From Thermoleophilia bacterium UBA2241 (GTDB lineage Bacteria > Actinomycetota > Thermoleophilia > UBA2241): 13,702 bases of DNA. Of the stretch, positions 1 through 5,394 are shown piece after piece. The stretch spans positions 383 through 14,084 of the forward strand of contig DDYF01000043.1 of the NCBI GenBank assembly GCA_002347645.1, in the 5' to 3' direction. A model generated the notes under the pieces. The model was not told the origin of the DNA, did not search any database, and worked only from the letters and a program-made list of their open reading frames with translations. A program made the translations under genes and the position numbers. Every line of letters begins with the position of its first letter. The first letter of the stretch is position 1.

Positions 1-37
1 CGGCGGCGCCTGCGCCGCCCCCGCCCCACTGCGTCAC
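1..37 (-). CDS. Possible 5' end of a gene downstream of the BlaI-type repressor (partial)
   Basis: On the minus strand a GTG at 37-35 follows a GGAGG Shine-Dalgarno-like motif (43-47) at 5 nt spacing, 22 nt after the stop of the BlaI-type gene. The frame stays open for 12 codons to the window edge and reads MTQWGGGGGAGA. BlaI-type repressors are often followed by an M56 (BlaR1/MecR1) sensor peptidase, so such a gene could start here, but nothing in these residues identifies it. The same bases form a strong hairpin that could instead be a terminator. This call is weak and rests on the ribosome site alone. Confidence 0.25.
   Translation of the reverse strand, partial: MTQWGGGGAGAA
2..19 (-). 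terminator. GC-rich hairpin 3' of the BlaI-type gene
   Basis: GGCGGCGC (2-9) and GCGCCGCC (12-19) are exact reverse complements, giving a stem of up to 8 bp with a very short loop. It lies 40-58 nt beyond the BlaI-type stop codon. The window ends before any T-run could be seen on the minus strand, so terminator function is only possible. It conflicts with the alternative reading of a new gene starting at 37. Confidence 0.3.
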
Positions 38-59
38 ATGGGCCTCCGTCGCGTTCCGT

Positions 60-488
60 TCAGCCCGCGAGGCGCTTGCTCGCCCAAGCCTGCAGCTCGT
101 CGAACTGCTCGGGGCTGAGATCGCCGGCAAGGCCGAGAAGGTGGGAGACCGCCAGGTTCTTGCGGCCACCCATCAGGCGCTGCACGACGCTGTCGAGCAC
201 GATGTGCGCGACCTCGCGTCCCGGCATGGCCGGCGTGTAGACATAGGCGACGCGCTGTTTGTCCTGCGTCAGCAGGCCCTTCTTCACCAGGTTGTTCATG
301 ACCGTCATGACGGTGGTGTAGGCGATCTTCCTGCGCTGGCGCAGCGTCTCGTAGACGTCGCGCACGGTGGTACGGTCCAGATCCCAGACGATCGCGAGGA
401 TGTCGGCCTCGAGCGACCCGATGCCGGTGAACGGCGCGCCCTTCGTGCTCTTGAGCCACTTCGGTCGTCCTGCCCCAGTCTGCTCCAT
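60..488 (-). CDS. BlaI/MecI/CopY-family transcriptional repressor
   Basis: This is a small (142 aa) winged-helix DNA-binding repressor. It has the layout of the penicillinase-repressor family: an LEADILAIVW helix (26-35), then TTVRDVYETLR (40-50), then the hallmark recognition segment AYTTVMTVMNNLVKKGLL (56-73), the wing ending in YVYTP (82-86), and a C-terminal dimerisation part (about 90-142). Length is normal for the family. The ATG at 488 is preceded by a G-run (about 493-498 on the minus strand) that could act as ribosome site. Family members dimerise on TACA-type palindromes and are inactivated by a partner M56 protease or by other signals. A near-match operator sits about 50 bp upstream (537-548), suggesting autoregulation. 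The gene is divergent from the M55 peptidase, which hints at a cell-wall-peptide theme, but the inducer and targets cannot be told from sequence. Confidence 0.9.
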   Translation of the reverse strand: MEQTGAGRPKWLKSTKGAPFTGIGSLEADILAIVWDLDRTTVRDVYETLRQRRKIAYTTVMTVMNNLVKKGLLTQDKQRVAYVYTPAMPGREVAHIVLDSVVQRLMGGRKNLAVSHLLGLAGDLSPEQFDELQAWASKRLAG

Positions 489-536
489 GAAGACCCCCCG
501 ATCCCTGCCCGGCGACGTGCTGACGCCGCAGTCTCC

Positions 537-548
537 CTACGTATGTAG
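537..548. promoter_or_regulatory. Candidate BlaI/CopY-type operator
   Basis: CTACGTATGTAG is a CTAC-N4-GTAG inverted repeat. Its core TACGTATGTA (538-547) matches the TACANNTGTA consensus of BlaI/MecI/CopY repressors at seven of eight fixed positions, on either strand. It lies about 50 bp upstream of the BlaI-type start codon, where an autoregulatory operator is expected. A further TACGTG half-site-like stretch follows at about 556-561. No convincing -35/-10 pair for the repressor was found around it. Confidence 0.45.
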
Positions 549-671
549 TGCTTGGTACGTGTCATGACCGGAATCGTTGCGTCTCAAACCGTCGGGCGCC
601 CGCGGGGCGCGGCGTAGTCACACGTTCGCGGGGGGACGCCTCGCGGAGGAGCCGGGCCGCCGGTCCGCGGC

Positions 672-680
672 TGGTAGAAT
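672..680 (+). promoter_or_regulatory. Candidate extended -10 for the M55 gene
   Basis: TGGTAGAAT fits an extended -10 element (TGn followed by TAGAAT, five of six to TATAAT). It would place the transcript start near 687, about 55 nt before the ATG at 742. No good -35 hexamer is present 16-18 bp upstream, as is usual for extended -10 promoters. A 7-bp hairpin begins almost at the predicted 5' end. Confidence 0.4.
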
Positions 681-690
681 CCGCCGGTCG

Positions 691-708
691 GGGCGCCATA
701 CGGCGCCC
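691..708 (+). other. Hairpin at the 5' end of the M55 leader
   Basis: GGGCGCC (691-697), loop ATAC, GGCGCCC (702-708) make a perfect 7-bp stem-loop in the predicted 5' leader. There is no T-run, so it is not an intrinsic terminator. A transcript-stabilising stem or a protein or RNA regulator site are both possible. A 9-nt direct repeat, GGTCCGCGG, brackets the promoter and hairpin (662-670 and 714-722). Confidence 0.4.
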
Positions 709-741
709 GTGCGGGTCCGCGGGCGAGGAGAGGAGCGACGC

Positions 742-1560
742 ATGAGGGTGTACATCGCCGTCGATCTGGAGGGCATCTCGGGCGTCGTCCACGAGTGGGA
801 GACCGACCCCACGGCGCGCGGCTACGGGCGCGCCCGCGCCGCCATGCAGGCGGACCTGCTGGCGGCGCTCGAAGGCTGCCGCGCGGCCGGCGCCGGCGAG
901 GTCGTCGTCTGCGACGCGCACAACGACGGCGGCAACCTCGACCCGGACGGGCTGCCCGAGAACGTGACGCTCGTCGCGGGCTCGCCGACCCCAGACAGCA
1001 TGATGCACGGGATCGAGCCCGGGTTCGACGCCTCCCTCTACGTGGGGTATCACGCCAGGGCGGGGACTGCGGCGGCGGTGCTCGAACACACGTGGACGTA
1101 CCGGGTGTTCGACGTCTCCGTCGGCGGCGTCGAGCTCGGCGAGTTCGGTCTGGGCGCGATGCTCGCCGGGTACTACGGCGTGCCCGCCGTCTACGTCTCG
1201 GGCGACGACAAGCTCGCCGCCGAGGCGCGCGCGCTCGTGCCCGGCGTGACGGCGACGGTCGTGAAGCGAGGGATCATGCGCACCAGCGCGTCCCTCATAC
1301 CGCCGCAGGAGGCGCGTGCCCGCATCCGCGCCGACGTCGAGACGGCGCTGCGCGCAGCCGCCACGGTCGAGCCGCTCCGTTGGTCAGGCGACCCGATGCT
1401 GCTCACGTTCACCAGGGTCCCGTTCTGCGATGCCGCCTCCGCGTCCCCGCGCACGCGGCGGCGCGACGGGCGTACGCTGGAGATCGCCGGTGACGACTTC
1501 GCCGAGGTCTACCGCGGCTTCCTCGCCTGCATCGACCTTGCCTACACCGTGGCGCCGTAG
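742..1560 (+). CDS. M55 family zinc D-aminopeptidase (DppA-like)
   Basis: This is a 272-aa cytoplasmic metallopeptidase resembling Bacillus subtilis DppA, which removes N-terminal D-amino acids from short peptides such as D-Ala-D-Ala. The conserved residues fall almost exactly where DppA has them: D8 and E10 in VDLEGISG (7-14), H60 in CDAHNDG, H104 in VGYHA, the likely nucleophile H116 in LEHTWT, and E134 in ELGEFG. Family length is about 270 aa, so the protein is complete. The ATG at 742 is chosen because it follows a strong GAGGAGAGGAG ribosome site (725-735) and places D8/E10 at the canonical positions. The open frame back to 577 has no homology. There is no signal peptide. The gene stands alone, followed 58 nt later by a tRNA, and is divergent from the BlaI-type repressor. 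A role in recycling D-amino-acid peptides from peptidoglycan is plausible, but the substrate is inferred. Confidence 0.9.
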   Translation: MRVYIAVDLEGISGVVHEWETDPTARGYGRARAAMQADLLAALEGCRAAGAGEVVVCDAHNDGGNLDPDGLPENVTLVAGSPTPDSMMHGIEPGFDASLYVGYHARAGTAAAVLEHTWTYRVFDVSVGGVELGEFGLGAMLAGYYGVPAVYVSGDDKLAAEARALVPGVTATVVKRGIMRTSASLIPPQEARARIRADVETALRAAATVEPLRWSGDPMLLTFTRVPFCDAASASPRTRRRDGRTLEIAGDDFAEVYRGFLACIDLAYTVAP

Positions 1561-1578
1561 GCGGCGGCCGGCGGCTCC

Positions 1579-1608
1579 TTGAAGGCGCTGGCGGCGTCGT
1601 GGTGTAAT
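1579..1608 (+). promoter_or_regulatory. Candidate promoter of tRNA-Gly
   Basis: TTGAAG (1579-1584) and TGTAAT (1603-1608) are separated by 18 bp and match the sigma-70-type hexamers at four and five of six positions. The predicted start, near 1615, lies just upstream of the mature tRNA 5' end at 1619. Confidence 0.5.
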
Positions 1609-1618
1609 GACGCCACGA

Positions 1619-1694
1619 GCGGATGTAGTGTAGTTGGTAACACGTCAGCTTCCCAAGCTGAAGATCGCGGGTTCGAGTCCCGTCATCCGCTCCA
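1619..1694 (+). tRNA. tRNA-Gly (anticodon CCC)
   Basis: A complete cloverleaf folds. The acceptor stem is GCGGATG (1619-1625) with CATCCGC (1684-1690). The D arm is GTGT/ACAC. The anticodon stem TCAGC/GCTGA (1645-1649 with 1657-1661) holds loop TTCCCAA, giving anticodon CCC (1652-1654), which reads GGG. The variable loop has 5 nt, and the T arm GCGGG-TTCGAGT-CCCGT has one G-T pair. The discriminator is T1691, usual for bacterial tRNA-Gly. The CCA tail is encoded (1692-1694). The gene stands alone with its own promoter. No integrase or duplicated tRNA 3' end lies nearby. Confidence 0.97.
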
Positions 1695-1794
1695 ACTTCT
1701 GCTCTCCTCCGCGACATGTCGTAGCCTGCCCTGACGGACCCTGACCGGCATGCCTTGCGCGTCTCTGTGGGACGTGCTCTTGACACAAGTCAGG

Positions 1795-1824
1795 TAGACC
1801 GACCGTCGCTGATTAGGCTATCCT
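1795..1824 (+). promoter_or_regulatory. Candidate promoter of the dtxR-feoB operon
   Basis: TAGACC (1795-1800) and TATCCT (1819-1824) are 18 bp apart, each four of six to the -35 and -10 consensus. The predicted start, near 1831, leaves a leader of about 72 nt. The -10 lies inside the metal-box-like palindrome at 1813-1826, a geometry that lets a bound repressor block polymerase. The hexamers are modest, so this is supported mainly by position. Confidence 0.35.
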
Positions 1825-1826
1825 AA
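1813..1826. promoter_or_regulatory. Candidate DtxR/IdeR iron box
   Basis: TTAGGCTATCCTAA is a perfect TTAGG-N4-CCTAA inverted repeat. It matches 12 of the first 14 bases of the DtxR/IdeR consensus TTAGGTTAGCCTAACCTAA; the last five bases of the 19-mer do not match. AT-rich palindromes are rare in this GC-rich sequence. It lies 77 nt upstream of a DtxR-family gene that heads an operon with feoB, exactly where an autoregulatory iron-responsive operator would be expected. Confidence 0.55.
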
Positions 1827-1902
1827 GACCGTCTGGCGGCACCGGCGCTCCACGGGGAGACGACGGCGCCCGCAAGGTCCGTCGGCCGCGGGAGGTCGAG
1901 CG

Positions 1903-2559
1903 GTGGGCAAGCTGACGCAGAGCGTCGAGGAGTACCTCGAGGCGATCTTCAAACTCACGCGGGACGGCACCCCCGCGACCGTCGGGCAGGTCGCCGACGC
2001 GATGGGCGTGTCCCCGCCGTCGGCGTCCGAGATGGTGCGCCGCCTGCGTGCCGCCGGTCTCATCGAGGACGACCGCGCCAACGGTATCGATCTCACGACT
2101 GACGGCCGGGCAGAGGGTGCTCGCCTCGTGCGGCGTCATCGCCTGAGCGAGCGCTTCCTCGTCGACGTGCTCGACATGCCGTGGGACGCGGTCCACGACG
2201 AAGCCTGCAGGCTCGAGCACGCGCTGAGCCCGGAGGTCGAGGCGCGCCTCGCCGCCCAGCTCGGCAACCCGCGCACGTGCCCGCACGGCCAGGTGATCCC
2301 CGACGAGGACGGCGAACTCGACGAGGAGCCCTTGCGCCCGCTCTCCGCGCTCGAGCCGGGCGACGAGGCGACGATCAGCTGCGTCACCGAAGAGAAGGCT
2401 GACCTGCTGCGGTACCTCGCCTCGCTCGGTCTGCTGCCCGACACCGAGGTCGCGGTGGAGAGCGTGGCGCCCTTCGGCGGGCCCGTCCTCGTGCGCGTCG
2501 AGGGTGCGCAGTATGCGCTCGGACGCGAGGTGGCGGGCAAGATCATGGTGCGCGGCTGA
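1903..2559 (+). CDS. DtxR/IdeR-family metalloregulator with FeoA-like domain
   Basis: This 218-aa metal-dependent repressor probably senses Fe2+ (or Mn2+) and controls iron uptake. Residues 1-75 form the winged helix-turn-helix (TVGQVADAMGVSPPSASEMVRRLRAAGLI, 26-54). Residues 76-125 form the metal-binding dimerisation domain. Residues 145-218 form an SH3/FeoA-like domain (LRPLSALEPGD to GREVAGKIMV). Numbering coincides with DtxR/IdeR. Ancillary-site H79, E83, H98 and primary-site C102, E105, H106 are all present, but DtxR Met10 is Glu10 here. Start: GTG at 1903 follows GGAGGT (1891-1896) at 6 nt. The gene ends 3 nt before feoB, so the two are almost surely one transcript, and the FeoA-like domain is the only FeoA in view. 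A palindromic metal box lies at 1813-1826. Manganese regulation of the MntR kind is the main alternative, but the feoB partnership favours iron. Confidence 0.93.
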   Translation: MGKLTQSVEEYLEAIFKLTRDGTPATVGQVADAMGVSPPSASEMVRRLRAAGLIEDDRANGIDLTTDGRAEGARLVRRHRLSERFLVDVLDMPWDAVHDEACRLEHALSPEVEARLAAQLGNPRTCPHGQVIPDEDGELDEEPLRPLSALEPGDEATISCVTEEKADLLRYLASLGLLPDTEVAVESVAPFGGPVLVRVEGAQYALGREVAGKIMVRG

Positions 2560-2562
2560 GCG

Positions 2563-4548
2563 ATGGGCGCCGAGCCCGCAGCCCAGGCGCGTCGCCCGCC
2601 GGGGACCCCGCCCGTCGTCTGTCTCGCCGGCAACCCCAACGTCGGCAAGTCGTCGCTGTTCAACAGCCTCACCGGCTCGGCCTGCGAGACCGCCAACTGC
2701 GGGGGCGTCACCACGGAGGCCACCGCTGTGTGCACGCGGTGGGAGGGCACCATGGTCGAGGTCATGGACCTGCCCGGCGTGTACGGTCTCGATGTGAGCG
2801 GCGGCGACCAGGAGGCCGCGCGCACGGCCTTGCTGGAGGCGCGGCCGGACGTGGTCGTCGCCGTCGTCGACGCCACCAACCTCGCGCGCAACCTCTTCCT
2901 CGTCCTGCAACTCCTCGACCTCGGGTATCGGGTCGTCGTCGCCCTGAACCTCATCGACGAGGCGCGTCGCCGGGCCGTCGAGGTGGACGCGGCGAAGCTC
3001 GCCGAGCGGCTCGGCGTGCCCGTCGTCCCAACAGTCGCCCCGCGCGGCGAGGGCGTGGACGAGCTCACGGAGGCCGTTCTGCGTGTCGCGGCTTCGCCGA
3101 ACGGCGCCGGCCGGGGCGTGGAGCGAGACTACGGCGAGGTCGTGGACGACCGCCTCGACGAGCTCACGGTGACCGTCGGGCAGCGCCTGTCCGGACACGC
3201 CCCCGCGTACGGGCTCGGCGCCCGGGCCGTCGCGTTCGCCCTCCTCGAGGGCGACACGGGCATCGCCGCCGCCAGCGGTCTCGACGCCGCGGAACTCCTG
3301 ACCCTCGCCGACGACGGGCTGGCGCTCGAGATCGCGCGCCGCCGTCACTTCCTCGCGCGCAGCATCGCCGCGGCGAGCGGGACGGTGCGGACGCGCGGGG
3401 GCTCTGAGACCTGGTGGCGCGTCACCACCACGCCGCTCACCGGCGTCCCCATCCTGGCCGCCGTCATGGCGGCTGTCTTCGCCGTCCTCTTCTTCGCCGG
3501 CGACCTGCTGGCGACCGCGCTCACGTCCGTCTGGGAGGCGTACGTGACGCCGGTGCTGACGGCGGTGATCGAAAGGCTCTTCGGCGAGGGCGCCGTCGGC
3601 GCCACGCTGCTCTGGGGGCTGGACGGCGGCATCCTCGCCATCCTCGCCGTCGGCATCCCGTACATCCTCACCTTCTACTTTCTGTTGGCGCTCCTCGAGG
3701 ATTCCGGCTACCTGAACGCCGCGGCGTTTCTCACCGACCGTGTGATGCACCGTTTCGGCCTGCATGGGCGCGCGGTGATCCCGCTCATCGCGGCCGGCGG
3801 CTGCAACGTCCCCGCAGTGATCGCCACGAGGTCACTCGCGAGCATGCGCGAGCGGGCCATCGCGGCGACGCTGATCACCCTCACTCCCTGCAGCGCGCGG
3901 ACGGCCGTGATCCTCGGCGCGGTCGCGCTCTTCGTCGGCTGGCAGTGGGCGTTGTTCGTCTACGCGGTCCTGATCGTCGTCGGCGTCGGCGCCGGCCTGG
4001 GGTTGAACCGGATTCTTCCCGGGCAAGGCGGGCCGCTGGTCATGGAGATGTTCCCCTTCCGTCGTCCCGTCCTGCGCCAGGTCGTCGGCAAGACGTGGCG
4101 CCGCTTCCGTGAGTTCGTCTGGGACGCCGCCCCGATCGTCCTGGCCGGCAGCTTCGTCCTGGGGGCGCTCTACGAGACGGGTGTCATCTGGAGGTTCACC
4201 GACCTCCTCGCACCGGTCGTCGAGGACTGGCTCATGCTGCCCGCCGTGGCCGGCCTCACGCTGCTCTTCGCGGTCCTGCGCAAGGAGCTGGCGCTGCAGT
4301 TGCTCATCGCCTTCGCCGCGGTCACCGTCGGCGCCGCCGCCAGCGACCTGACATCGTTCATGAGCACGAGCCAGATCGTCACGTACGCGGTGGTCAACTC
4401 GATCTACGTACCGTGCGTGGCGACGATCGCCGTGCTCGGCCGCGAGCTGGGCTGGAGGCGGACGGCCACGATCTCCCTGGGAACGGTCGCGCTGGCGCTG
4501 CTCGTCGGCGGGCTGGTCGCCCGCGTCGTGCCGCTCATCGGAGGCTGA
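2563..4548 (+). CDS. feoB: Ferrous iron transporter FeoB
   Basis: This 661-aa inner-membrane protein imports Fe2+, driven or gated by its own GTPase. The N-terminal G domain shows the P-loop GNPNVGKSS (23-31), G3 DLPG (69-72), G4 NLID (129-132) and a G5-like VAPRGEG (158-164). A GDI-like helical linker runs to about 285. The membrane part starts at TPLTGVP (about 290) and holds the two Gate repeats: GCNVPA (413-418) with PCSAR (442-446), and VLRKELALQLL with YVPCVAT (615-621). Cysteines C414, C443 and C618 correspond to those proposed to line the pore of Pseudomonas FeoB. Oddities are a G2/switch region NCGGVTTE (45-52) where FeoB usually has N-W/Y-x-GVTVE, and a membrane domain shorter than in E. 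coli (773 aa total). The ATG is 3 nt after the regulator stop without a clear ribosome site, so translation is probably coupled. No separate feoA or feoC is seen. Confidence 0.96.
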   Translation: MGAEPAAQARRPPGTPPVVCLAGNPNVGKSSLFNSLTGSACETANCGGVTTEATAVCTRWEGTMVEVMDLPGVYGLDVSGGDQEAARTALLEARPDVVVAVVDATNLARNLFLVLQLLDLGYRVVVALNLIDEARRRAVEVDAAKLAERLGVPVVPTVAPRGEGVDELTEAVLRVAASPNGAGRGVERDYGEVVDDRLDELTVTVGQRLSGHAPAYGLGARAVAFALLEGDTGIAAASGLDAAELLTLADDGLALEIARRRHFLARSIAAASGTVRTRGGSETWWRVTTTPLTGVPILAAVMAAVFAVLFFAGDLLATALTSVWEAYVTPVLTAVIERLFGEGAVGATLLWGLDGGILAILAVGIPYILTFYFLLALLEDSGYLNAAAFLTDRVMHRFGLHGRAVIPLIAAGGCNVPAVIATRSLASMRERAIAATLITLTPCSARTAVILGAVALFVGWQWALFVYAVLIVVGVGAGLGLNRILPGQGGPLVMEMFPFRRPVLRQVVGKTWRRFREFVWDAAPIVLAGSFVLGALYETGVIWRFTDLLAPVVEDWLMLPAVAGLTLLFAVLRKELALQLLIAFAAVTVGAAASDLTSFMSTSQIVTYAVVNSIYVPCVATIAVLGRELGWRRTATISLGTVALALLVGGLVARVVPLIGG

Positions 4549-4558
4549 CGGCGGGCGG

Positions 4559-4588
4559 GGTCGCGCCGCACCAAGGGTGCGCGCGACC
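4559..4588. terminator. Hairpin between convergent feoB and hydrolase genes
   Basis: A left arm at 4559-4572 (GGTCGCGCCGCACC) pairs with a right arm at 4576-4588 (GGTGCGCGCGACC) over 13 bp with one bulged C and a 3-nt loop (AAG). It lies 10 nt after the feoB stop and 23 nt beyond the hydrolase stop, in a 63-bp convergent gap. There is no T-run on either side, so it may act as a bidirectional hairpin terminator or only as an RNA 3'-end block. Confidence 0.5.
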
Positions 4589-4611
4589 GTGCGGCCGGTT
4601 CCCGTGCGCGG

Positions 4612-5373
4612 TCAGGCCGTGGCCAGCACCCACTCGATGGTCGCCGCCGCGACCTCCGCCGAGCGTGCCGGGGCGCGGTGGCCACCCGACTCGACGGCGA
4701 TGAATCTCCATGGCGGCGCCAGCACGGCGGCCAGGCGTTCGCTGTGGGAGAACGGCACCGCGGCGTCGTCGCGCGCGTGCGCCAGCAGCACGCGCGACCG
4801 GCCGCGCGCCGCCTCCATGAGGTCGACCCCGTGCAGGAACGGGCGGAGCGAGGCCGAGTCGAACCGGCCGTCAGACGGAACGTCCGGATCGCTCGGCTCG
4901 AGCCCGCGATCGAGACGGTCCAGGCCGTCGAGAAGGGATCCGGGATCGGCCGGGCAGAGCAGGACCAGCGAGCGGAAGAGCGCCGGCCGCTCGCGCGCGG
5001 CGAGGAGCAGCAGGAAGCCGCCCATGCTCGAGCCCCTGCCCGCCAGCCACGGCGCGCCGGACTCCGCGAGCAGCCGCTCGCCGGCGGCCACGACGTCGTG
5101 CCAGCCGTCAGCGTCCATGACACCCTCGCTCTCGCCGTGGCCGCGGAGGTCCGGCACGAGGGCGGCGAGCCCTGCGGCCGCGGCCTGCTCGCCCATGATG
5201 GCGTGGTTCTCCTTGCGGCTACCGGCGCCGTGACAGACGAGGAGGGCGCCGGCCGGCGTCTCGCGAGGCAGGTACAGTAGCGCGGCAAGGCGCAAGCCGT
5301 CGCTCGTCACGGTCATGCGCCGGGGCAGCGCACGCGCCGGACCGGCGCCTGTGCTCGAGGGATGGCCAGACAC
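4612..5373 (-). CDS. Alpha/beta hydrolase (esterase/dienelactone-hydrolase-like)
   Basis: This 253-aa serine hydrolase of the alpha/beta fold is probably cytoplasmic. The oxyanion motif is CHGAG (47-51). The nucleophile elbow GSSMG (114-118) has Ser116. The acid is Asp203 in HARDDAAVP (199-207). The catalytic histidine is His232 in GGHRAP, so the triad is complete. The DLRGHGESEG stretch (75-84) is typical of the BAAT/dienelactone/peptidase-S9-like group. It is the last gene of the minus-strand carbohydrate operon, 21 nt after the GH65 stop. The GTG at 5373 is the first start after that stop but has no clear ribosome site. ATG at 5316 (Met20), closer to where homology begins, is a real alternative. 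A deacylase or esterase acting on an acylated sugar would fit the operon, but the substrate is unknown and it may be a passenger. Confidence 0.85.
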   Translation of the reverse strand: MSGHPSSTGAGPARALPRRMTVTSDGLRLAALLYLPRETPAGALLVCHGAGSRKENHAIMGEQAAAAGLAALVPDLRGHGESEGVMDADGWHDVVAAGERLLAESGAPWLAGRGSSMGGFLLLLAARERPALFRSLVLLCPADPGSLLDGLDRLDRGLEPSDPDVPSDGRFDSASLRPFLHGVDLMEAARGRSRVLLAHARDDAAVPFSHSERLAAVLAPPWRFIAVESGGHRAPARSAEVAAATIEWVLATA

Positions 5374-5394
5374 GGTGTGCGCGGCGCGCGAGCC

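Noticed and set aside
577..741. Upstream extension of the M55 frame
   Set aside because: It lacks homology and crosses the likely promoter and hairpin. ATG 742 has a strong ribosome site and canonical residue numbering.
1619..1694. tRNA-Gly as an integration site for a mobile element
   Set aside because: No integrase, no repeated tRNA 3' segment and no change in gene character on either side within the window.
1780..1785. A perfect TTGACA hexamer upstream of the dtxR-feoB operon
   Set aside because: No -10-like hexamer lies 15-19 bp downstream. The bases there are GC-rich, so it is probably not a working -35.
1409..1786. A 125-codon minus-strand frame containing DGTRTRDLQLGKLTCYQL
   Set aside because: This peptide is the known spurious translation of the antisense strand of a tRNA-Gly gene. 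The tRNA at 1619-1694 explains it.
1813..3765. A 650-codon open frame on the minus strand opposite the regulator and feoB
   Set aside because: Spans two well-identified genes and their promoter on the other strand. Composition is typical of an antisense shadow.
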